In this document: positions 37,188 through 43,263 of the stretch, piece by piece
How the letters are laid out: each line of letters begins with the position of its first letter
Numbering within the stretch: position 1 is the stretch's first letter
Assembly: GCF_001425825.1 (NCBI RefSeq)
Contig: NZ_LMDM01000045.1
Span: 1 to 64,000, forward strand
DNA length: 64,000 bases
Direction: 5' to 3'
From: Rhizobacter sp. Root1238
Lineage (GTDB): Bacteria; Pseudomonadota; Gammaproteobacteria; Burkholderiales; Burkholderiaceae_C
Notes under the pieces: model-generated
Seen by the model: only the letters and a program-made list of their open reading frames with translations
What the model was told of the DNA's origin: nothing
Databases searched by the model: none
Translations under genes and position numbers: made by a program

Positions 37188-38291
37188 CAGATGCCCTGCT
37201 TCAGGCTGGCGGTGATGAACTGGTCGAGGTCGCCGTCCAGCACCTTCTGGGTGTTGGAGATCTCCACGTTGGTGCGCAGGTCCTTGATGCGGCTCTGGTC
37301 GAGCACGTAGCTGCGGATCTGGTGGCCCCAGCCGACGTCGGTCTTGGTGTCTTCCAGCTTCTGCTGCTCTTCCATGCGCTTGCGCATCTCGTGGTCGTAC
37401 AGGCGCGAGCGCAGCCGCTTCCAGGCCACGTCGCGGTTGCTGTGCTGGCTGCGGCCGTCCTGGCATTGCACGACGATGCCGGTCGGGATGTGCGTGAGGC
37501 GCACCGCCGAATCGGTCTTGTTGATGTGCTGGCCGCCGGCGCCACTGGCGCGGAAGGTGTCGGTGCGCACGTCCGACGGGTTGATGTCGATCTCGATCGT
37601 GTCGTCGACCTCGGGGTAGACGAACACGCTGGCGAAGCTGGTGTGGCGCCCGCCGGCGGAATCGAACGGGCTCTTGCGCACCAGGCGGTGCACGCCGGTC
37701 TCGGTGCGCAGCAGGCCGAACGCGTACTCGCCTTCGACCTTGATCGTGGCGCTCTTGATGCCGGCGATTTCACCGTCGGACTGGTCCTCGACCGTCGCCT
37801 TGAAATCCTTGCGCTCGGCGTACTTCAGGTACTGGCGCAGCAGCATGCCGGCCCAGTCGCAGGCTTCGGTGCCGCCGGCGCCGGCCTGGATGTCGAGGAA
37901 GCAGTTGAGCGGGTCGGCCGGGTTGTTGAACATGCGGCGGAACTCGAGCCCGTCGACGATCTCGGCCAGCTTCGCGGTCTCGGCCTCGATGGCCTGCAGG
38001 CCGTCGGTGTCGCCTTCGGCCTTCGACATCTCGTACAGCTCGGAGTTGTCGGCCAGGTTGCCGGTCAGGTGGTCGATGGTCTCGACGACCTGCTCCAGCG
38101 TGCGCTTCTCGCGCCCCAGCTCCTGCGCGCGCTTCGGCTCGTCCCAGACCTTGGGGTTCTCGAGCGCGGCGTTGACTTCGTTCAGTCGCAGTGCTTTGCG
38201 ATCGTAGTCAAAGATACCCCCGGAGGCCGACCGTGCGCTCGGTCAGGTCGGCCAGGGTGTTGCCGATGGCATTGATGTGTTCGACGTCCAT
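37187..38291 (-). CDS. prfB: Peptide chain release factor 2, with programmed +1 frameshift
   Basis: The gene is read in two frames. The first has 27 codons from ATG at 38291 ([12 protein letters not shown] ... GLRGYL) and stops at TGA (38208-38210). After a +1 shift it continues as [12 protein letters not shown] for 340 more codons, giving 367 residues (E. coli RF2 has 365). The stop-codon-recognition motif SPF is at 207-209 and the catalytic GGQ at 252-254. RF2 ends translation at UGA and UAA. The frameshift is the known autoregulation: it competes with termination at the in-frame UGA. Its stop codon shares one base with the next gene's start. Confidence 0.96.
38207..38222 (-). promoter_or_regulatory. 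prfB: prfB +1 frameshift site
   Basis: On the minus strand the site reads CGGGGGTATCTTTGAC. It has the Shine-Dalgarno-like GGGGG, three bases, the slippery CTT, the UGA stop and the 3-prime C, the same arrangement as the E. coli prfB site. This is recoding, not a broken gene. Confidence 0.95.
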
Positions 38292-38368
38292 GGTGCAGTT
38301 CCCGTGTGTGTTTTGTGAATCGCGGGATTTTCGCACGCAGCGCATGCCCGCACGGGCCGGGCGGCTGG

Positions 38369-39319
38369 TCAGGCGTGGAGGAAGCGTGCCAGATGGGTGG
38401 CCAATGCCTCCGGCTGGTCGTGGTGCAGCATGTGCCCGGCCGGCGACAGCACCTGGCGCTCGACCCGCGGCACCTGCGCGAGGCGGGCGTCGAAGTCGCT
38501 GCGCGGGTAGCGGTCGCCCCACCACTTGGAGACGTCGGTGCGGTCGCCTTCGACCCACAGCAGCGGCGCGGCGATGCGCTGCCAGCAGGCCAGCACCTCG
38601 TCCTTCTGGTAGAGCACCGGGTTGGCGCGCTTGTGGGCCGGGTCGCCGAGGATGTGCCAGCGGCCGTCGTCCGCCTGGCGCGACCAGTGGCCGGCCAGCC
38701 AGGCCGCGCGGTCCTCGCGCAGCAGCGGGTTGGTCTTGCGCAAGCGGTCGGCCACCGCCTGCAGGCTGTCGTAGGGGCGCAGTTCCACCGGCTGCTTCAA
38801 TTCGTCCAGCCATTGCTGGTAGCGCTTCGGCGCCTGCGCCGGGCGGGTGGCCGGCAGGCCGAAGCCCTCCAGGTTGACGAGCCGGCGGATCCGCTCGGGC
38901 CGCACGCCGGCATAGACCATCGCGACGTTGCCGCCCATGCTGTGGCCGAGCAGGTCGATCGGTGCGGCCGGGTCGACCTGCGAATCCAGCAGCGCGTCGA
39001 GGTCGCCGAGGTAGTCGGGAAACCAGTAGCAGTCGGCTCGGCCCGGGTCGCTGAGGCCGAAGCCGCGCCAGTCGGGCGCGATCACATGGCGCTCGCCGCC
39101 CTCGATCGCCGCCAGCGCATCGACCGCGAACTGGAACGACGCGCCGACGTCCATCCAGCCGTGCAGCATCACCAGCGTCGGCCGTTCGGCGCTGGCCTGG
39201 CTCGCATCGCCCCATTCGTGCAGGTGGCAGCGCAGCCCGCGCAGGTCGACGAAACGGCTGCGCCCGGGGCGGCGGGGGAGGTAGGCAGACGCGGAGGCAG
39301 GTGTGGAAGGGGACGGCAT
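38369..39319 (-). CDS. Alpha/beta-hydrolase
   Basis: A 316-residue alpha/beta-hydrolase fold protein. The oxyanion-hole motif is HGWMD, the nucleophile elbow GHSMGG has Ser127, the acid is likely in WVEGDRTDV, and the histidine is in LSPAGHMLHHDQPE. The substrate is unknown; it is of the general esterase/lipase type. It is the first gene of the minus-strand run that continues with prfB (77-base gap). Its upstream region contains the hairpin and TTCAG repeats at 39348-39413, which seem to serve the plus-strand operon. Confidence 0.9.
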   Translation of the reverse strand: MPSPSTPASASAYLPRRPGRSRFVDLRGLRCHLHEWGDASQASAERPTLVMLHGWMDVGASFQFAVDALAAIEGGERHVIAPDWRGFGLSDPGRADCYWFPDYLGDLDALLDSQVDPAAPIDLLGHSMGGNVAMVYAGVRPERIRRLVNLEGFGLPATRPAQAPKRYQQWLDELKQPVELRPYDSLQAVADRLRKTNPLLREDRAAWLAGHWSRQADDGRWHILGDPAHKRANPVLYQKDEVLACWQRIAAPLLWVEGDRTDVSKWWGDRYPRSDFDARLAQVPRVERQVLSPAGHMLHHDQPEALATHLARFLHA

Positions 39320-39347
39320 GGCCGCCGATCTTAGGAGCTTGCCTGCC

Positions 39348-39387
39348 GCCGCGCTGTCCGCCGAGGGACAGCGGCGGACAGCGCGGC
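39348..39387. promoter_or_regulatory. 16-bp perfect inverted repeat next to the TTCAG operator
   Basis: Bases 39348-39363 pair perfectly with 39372-39387 around an 8-base loop. The repeat ends exactly where the first TTCAG begins and lies 28 bases upstream of the minus-strand hydrolase start. No T-run follows in either direction, so a terminator is unlikely. It could be a second operator or an insulating cruciform. Confidence 0.55.
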
Positions 39388-39413
39388 TTCAGGACAATTC
39401 AGCCGCGCTTCAG
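39388..39413 (+). promoter_or_regulatory. TTCAG triple direct repeat, site 1 (SLOG-TIR operon)
   Basis: TTCAG occurs at 39388, 39398 and 39409, that is, with start-to-start spacings of 10 and 11 bases, about one helical turn each. The same arrangement with the same spacings is found at 45805-45830 beside the regulator gene. Tandem direct repeats one turn apart are the known binding pattern of OmpR-type winged-helix proteins. The regulator encoded at 43264-45762 has such a domain and is the likely ligand. Confidence 0.7.
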
Positions 39414-39447
39414 GACGGCAGGCCGGTGCAGCGCCGACCATCGCGCC

Positions 39448-39693
39448 ATGAAACCGATGCGCCCGATTGCCATGCTGCACACCCCCCAACTGCGCTTTGC
39501 CGCGGCCGTTCTCGGCGTCGCGGCCCTGTTCGCGGGGTTCCACGCGCTCGCGACGCCGGCGCCACTCGTGATTTCTTGCGCACTTCCGACCGCCGCTGGC
39601 CATGCGCGCACCGTGCAGTCATCCGACGCAGGGTCAACGCGCCCTATGCTCGGGGAGGAGGGCATGTCCGCCGTGAAGGAAAAACTGGACTGA
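39448..39693 (+). CDS. Possible 81-residue exported peptide or leader at head of SLOG-TIR operon
   Basis: An 81-codon frame begins 34 bases after the TTCAG repeats and ends 3 bases before the SLOG start, in the same frame. It has a hydrophobic stretch (LRFAAAVLGVAALFAGFHALA) like a signal peptide or membrane helix, then low-complexity sequence. No ribosome site precedes its ATG. Inside it, GGGGAGGAGG (39652-39661) precedes an in-frame ATG at 39664, which opens a 9-codon peptide (MSAVKEKLD) ending at 39693. Either the whole frame, only the short leader, or neither is translated. Confidence 0.3.
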   Translation: MKPMRPIAMLHTPQLRFAAAVLGVAALFAGFHALATPAPLVISCALPTAAGHARTVQSSDAGSTRPMLGEEGMSAVKEKLD

Positions 39694-39696
39694 CCC

Positions 39697-40383
39697 GTGC
39701 CGTTCTGCAGTACCGACGTGAGGGAGCTCGAGGGGATCGCGACACCGGCACCGTGCCACCCACGGCCGCCGGCGCGGGGCTTGCACGTCGGTGTCACGGG
39801 GCATCGCTTGAATCGCATCTCACAACATCAGCTGGACCTGATCACGCCGCAGATCGAGCCGGTGCTCGCCCACCTGGCGAACGCATCGCGCTGCATCGAG
39901 CCGGTGCTGCTGTCGAACCTCGCCGAGGGCAGCGACCGCCACCTCGCATGGCTCGGCCTGCAGGTGGGCTACACCCTGCACGCGGTGCTGCCGCGCCCGC
40001 GCGATGACTACGCGCGCGGCTTCAGCAGCGCCGCGTCGCGCCTCGAGTACCGGGCGCTGCTGGCCGACGCGGCACGCATCACCGAGTTGCACGGGCCGCT
40101 GGGCGTGGCCGGGCGCACCTACCTGCGCGCCGGGCATGCGCTGCTCGACCAGGCCGACCTGCTGCTTGCACTGTGGGACGGCGCGCCGTCGCGCGGCACC
40201 GGCGGCACGGCCGACGTCGTTGACGAGGCCTTCCGGCGCCGCATCCCGGTGCTGCACCTGTCGACCCGGCCGCGCCAGCGCCCGCGACTGCTGTGGCCGC
40301 GGGCCGGCGGCACGGTGGAACAGTGCTGCGACCGCCGCCGGCTCGACGCGGTGCTGGCCCATGTGAGGGACGCGCGGCGATGA
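39697..40383 (+). CDS. SLOG/LOG-like Rossmann-fold nucleotide-sensor protein
   Basis: A 228-residue cytoplasmic protein with a Rossmann-like pattern: a nucleotide-loop-like GVTGHR (32-37), SNLAEGSDRHLAWLG (~71-85), a strand-turn DQADLLLALWDG (~149-160) and GTGGTADVVDEAF (~165-177). This resembles SLOG superfamily domains (DprA/LOG/YpsA relatives), which are known to occur as NAD- or nucleotide-ligand sensors next to TIR proteins. The start is a GTG with no good ribosome site; the best site lies upstream of an in-frame TGA. Its stop overlaps the TIR gene start (ATGA), so the two proteins are made together and likely work together. Confidence 0.75.
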   Translation: MPFCSTDVRELEGIATPAPCHPRPPARGLHVGVTGHRLNRISQHQLDLITPQIEPVLAHLANASRCIEPVLLSNLAEGSDRHLAWLGLQVGYTLHAVLPRPRDDYARGFSSAASRLEYRALLADAARITELHGPLGVAGRTYLRAGHALLDQADLLLALWDGAPSRGTGGTADVVDEAFRRRIPVLHLSTRPRQRPRLLWPRAGGTVEQCCDRRRLDAVLAHVRDARR

Positions 40384-42548
40384 GCGCCGAGGAAACGCCA
40401 GCCACCGCATCGCCTGCCCCTGCACCGCGCTACGGGGCCTTCATCAGCTACAGCCACCACGACAAGGTGGTGGCACGCCGGCTGCAGCGGCAGCTCGAGA
40501 CGTACCGCATCCCGCGCCGGTTGATCGGGCGCGCGACGCCGCACGGGCCGGTGCCGGCGCGCCTGCCGCCGCTGTTCCGCGACCGCGACGAGCTGAACGC
40601 CGGTGCCGACCTGAAGGCGAGCGTGCAGGAGGCCCTCGCGGCCAGCCGCTGGCTGATCGTCGTCTGCTCGCCGGACGCCGCGCGTTCGCCGTGGGTCAAC
40701 CGCGAGATCATCGAATTCAAGCGCCTGCATGGCGAAGGCCGCGTGCTGGCGCTGATCGCGCGCGGCGAGCCGTTCGCGAGCAACACGCCGGGCCGCGAGG
40801 CGAGCGAATGTTTCCCGCCGGCGCTGCGTTTTGCGCTGACGTCCGACGGCCGCCCCGAAGGCGAGCCGCTGGAGCCGATCGCCGCCGACCAGCGAGCCGA
40901 AGGCGACGGCCCGCGCCGCGCCGCGCTGAAGCTGCTGGCCGGCATGATCGGCGTCGGCTTCGACGACCTGGTGCAGCGCGACACGCAGCGGCGGCTGCGC
41001 TGGCTGGCGGCGATCACTGCGGCTTCGGCCGTCGGCGTCGTCGTGTTCGCGCTGCTGGCGGTGCTGGCGGTGCGCGCGCGCAACGAGGCGCAGCACCAGC
41101 GCGCACAGGCCGAAGGGCTGATCGAGTTCATGCTCGGCGACCTTCGCAAGAAGCTCGAGCCGGTGGGCCGGCTGGAGGTGCTGGATTCGGTGGGCGAGAA
41201 GGCGCTGGCCTACTACGGCTCGCAGCAGGCGGACCGGCTGGATGCCACTGCGCTCGGCCATCGCTCGCGCGCGATGCACCTGATCGGCGAGATCCGCGAC
41301 TTGCGCGGCAATGCCGCCGAAGCCCAGGTCGCATTCGAACAGGCTGCTGCCACCACGCAGCAGTTGTTGCTGAAGGCGCCCGGCGACGGACAGCGCATCT
41401 TCGACCATGCGCAAAGCGTGTTCTGGGTCGGCTATGCCGCATGGAAGCACCTGGACGGGCAGGCCGCGCTGGCGCGCTTCCAGGAGTACCTCGCGCTCGC
41501 GCAGCGGCTTGCCGTGCTGGATCCCGCCAACCTCGACTGGCGGGCCGAAGTGGCATTTGCACACGTGAACCTCGGTGGCGTGCAACTCGGGGTGGGACGG
41601 CCTTCGGATGCGCTCGCATCGCTGCGCCGGGCCGACGAGCTGTTTCGCGAACTGGCGCCCAAGCGTCCGGAGTTCGCCTCCGAATGGGCGCAGAACCATG
41701 GCTGGCTCGCCGAGACCTACGCGGCGCTCGGCGACTACGAGCATGCGCTGCGAGAGCAGCAGGAGAAACTCGCGCTGCACCAGCGGATGGCCGACTCGTC
41801 GAAGAGCCGCGTGGCGCAGCGCAGCATCCAGAACGCGCTCAACATCATCAGCTTCTTCGAGCTGGCGCTCGGCCGGCCGCACGATGCGGAACTGCACAGC
41901 CGTGCGGGATTGCAGATGGCCGACGCCCTGGTGCTGGCCGACGCGAGCAACATGCTGTGGCTCGGCGATGCGTGCTTTGCGCGGCTGCGCCTGATCGAGA
42001 CCCTGGTGGCGCAATCGCGGCACGACGCGGCCCGCGGGGAGTTGTCCGCGGCGACCGCGTGCGTCGACAAGTTCCTCGCCGGCGAGGCACGCGATGCCCG
42101 TTACGCGGTCGGACTGCGCAGCCGCCTGCTCGAATTGACGGCGCAGGTCGTGCAGGCCCCCGGGCGCGGCGAGCTGATCTCGAAACTGCAGGCCTTGCTG
42201 GCGTCCACCGAGGTGCAGGCGAAGGGCGATGCGCACCTCGCCGCGCGGCAGGCGGTCGAGATCTCCGGCGCCGCCGCGGCATTGGCGGTGCTCGCCGAGC
42301 CGGACCGCCGCGATGTCGCGCAGCAGGCCTGGGAGCGCGTGGAGTCCGCGCTGGCGCCGTTCGCCGCGATGGACGACGGCGCGGTCCTGACCCCGCTCGC
42401 GCGGGCCCGGCTCGGGCTCGGCGATGTCAAGGGCGCCCAGGTGCTCGCGGCGCGGATCGAGAAAACCACTTACCGGCACCCCGCATATGCCGAACTCGCG
42501 AGACGATTGCAGACCGTGCGGGGCGGCAGCAGTCACCCATCCAACTAG
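40380..42548 (+). CDS. Membrane TIR-domain protein with TPR region
   Basis: A 722-residue protein. Residues 17-150 are a TIR domain (YGAFISYSHHD; PLFRDRDELNAG; the SPWVNRE motif with glutamate 109 at the place of the NADase catalytic residue). One membrane helix lies near 206-228. The remaining ~480 residues are TPR-like helical repeats (FQEYLALAQRLAVLDPAN, LAETYAALGDYEHALREQQ). TIR domains can cleave NAD or make signalling nucleotides; catalysis here is inferred only from the retained Glu. It is coupled to the SLOG gene upstream, and two small genes follow within 15 and 50 bases. A role in defence or peptide-triggered signalling is plausible. Confidence 0.9.
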   Translation: MSAEETPATASPAPAPRYGAFISYSHHDKVVARRLQRQLETYRIPRRLIGRATPHGPVPARLPPLFRDRDELNAGADLKASVQEALAASRWLIVVCSPDAARSPWVNREIIEFKRLHGEGRVLALIARGEPFASNTPGREASECFPPALRFALTSDGRPEGEPLEPIAADQRAEGDGPRRAALKLLAGMIGVGFDDLVQRDTQRRLRWLAAITAASAVGVVVFALLAVLAVRARNEAQHQRAQAEGLIEFMLGDLRKKLEPVGRLEVLDSVGEKALAYYGSQQADRLDATALGHRSRAMHLIGEIRDLRGNAAEAQVAFEQAAATTQQLLLKAPGDGQRIFDHAQSVFWVGYAAWKHLDGQAALARFQEYLALAQRLAVLDPANLDWRAEVAFAHVNLGGVQLGVGRPSDALASLRRADELFRELAPKRPEFASEWAQNHGWLAETYAALGDYEHALREQQEKLALHQRMADSSKSRVAQRSIQNALNIISFFELALGRPHDAELHSRAGLQMADALVLADASNMLWLGDACFARLRLIETLVAQSRHDAARGELSAATACVDKFLAGEARDARYAVGLRSRLLELTAQVVQAPGRGELISKLQALLASTEVQAKGDAHLAARQAVEISGAAAALAVLAEPDRRDVAQQAWERVESALAPFAAMDDGAVLTPLARARLGLGDVKGAQVLAARIEKTTYRHPAYAELARRLQTVRGGSSHPSN

Positions 42549-42560
42549 AAGGACTACCCC

Positions 42561-42947
42561 ATGAGCAACGAAGCCATCGTGCCGATCCCGCCGACATTGA
42601 CCGTCACCATCGCTGCCTACATGACCGAAGAAGCGCCCAACGTCGTCGTAACGCGGGTGGAACCGGAGTTCCTGAACCTGACCGGCATCGGCGACAGCGT
42701 GAACGTGTTGTTCCAGGTGGCCACGTCGGGTTATGCGTTCCGCGACAAGCTTTCCGGCATCCAGCCCCTCTCGAACGGATGGGACGCCTCGTTCACGACG
42801 ATCCAGTATTCGGACGACATGCGGACCGCGACGGTCTCGAACGTGAACCAGAGCGGCCTGGCCTACCCCTACCTGGTGAACGTCATCCACTTGGCCAGCG
42901 GGCTGACCGGCAGCGTGGATCCCGTCATTCAGAACGAGAATCGCTGA
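42561..42947 (+). CDS. 128-residue protein of unknown family sharing a C-terminal tail with the next peptide
   Basis: A soluble protein with no signal or membrane helix and no cysteine. Its body alternates beta-type residues (NVLFQVATSGYAFRDKL, TATVSNVNQSGLAYPYLV). The last nine residues are DPVIQNENR (120-128); the peptide encoded next ends GPVVQNDSR. I recognise no family. GAAGGA (42548-42553) is a good ribosome site 7 bases before the ATG. It lies 12 bases after the TIR-TPR gene, so it is in the same operon. Confidence 0.85.
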   Translation: MSNEAIVPIPPTLTVTIAAYMTEEAPNVVVTRVEPEFLNLTGIGDSVNVLFQVATSGYAFRDKLSGIQPLSNGWDASFTTIQYSDDMRTATVSNVNQSGLAYPYLVNVIHLASGLTGSVDPVIQNENR

Positions 42948-42993
42948 GCGCCGACTCGCGGTGCCTTCACTTTCAATTCAACACGGAGCAGAA

Positions 42994-43155
42994 ATGACCC
43001 ATATGACCACGATGAGCGTCGAGCTGGAATGTCCGCCTGAGGCGGAAGCGCTGAGTGATGAACCCGTGCAGGCCGTTGCGTCAATGCGGCAACTCAGCCC
43101 GGATGAACTCCGGGCAGTGACAGGAGGGCCCGTCGTCCAGAACGACAGCAGGTGA
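42994..43155 (+). CDS. 53-residue peptide with double-glycine leader (putative secreted or modified peptide precursor)
   Basis: A small acidic peptide. The stretch RQLSPDELRAVTGG (32-45) matches the double-glycine leader pattern (L-S/T-x-x-E-L-x-x-V-x-G-G) known from bacteriocin-type and RiPP precursors. It would release the octapeptide PVVQNDSR. A GGAG site (42985-42988) lies 5 bases before the ATG at 42994; an in-frame GTG further up lacks one. It is the last gene of the SLOG-TIR operon. The released sequence resembles the tail of the protein encoded just before it. No cognate peptidase-transporter or maturation enzyme is in the window. Confidence 0.75.
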   Translation: MTHMTTMSVELECPPEAEALSDEPVQAVASMRQLSPDELRAVTGGPVVQNDSR

Positions 43156-43202
43156 ATTCGGCACTTTCCGAGCGATGACCTGAGCGACGTTCGTCCGCTT
43201 GA

Positions 43203-43223
43203 GCGCCCGCCTCGCGCGGGCGC
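43203..43223. terminator. GC-rich hairpin between convergent genes
   Basis: GCGCCCGC (43203-43210) pairs perfectly with GCGGGCGC (43216-43223) around CTCGC. It lies between the peptide gene and the convergent regulator gene, where a terminator is expected. No T-run follows, so its role is uncertain. Confidence 0.45.
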
Positions 43224-43263
43224 CGTGCGTCGTGGCTGGCGAAGCGGTGAATCCGCCGGCGCT

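Noticed and set aside
37187..38291. prfB as a frameshifted pseudogene
   Set aside because: The in-frame UGA lies in the conserved recoding site and the joined product has normal RF2 length and motifs.
39388..39413. TTCAG repeats as a CRISPR or simple tandem repeat
   Set aside because: Units are only 5 bases, limited to three, and the same spacing recurs at a second promoter, which fits an operator.
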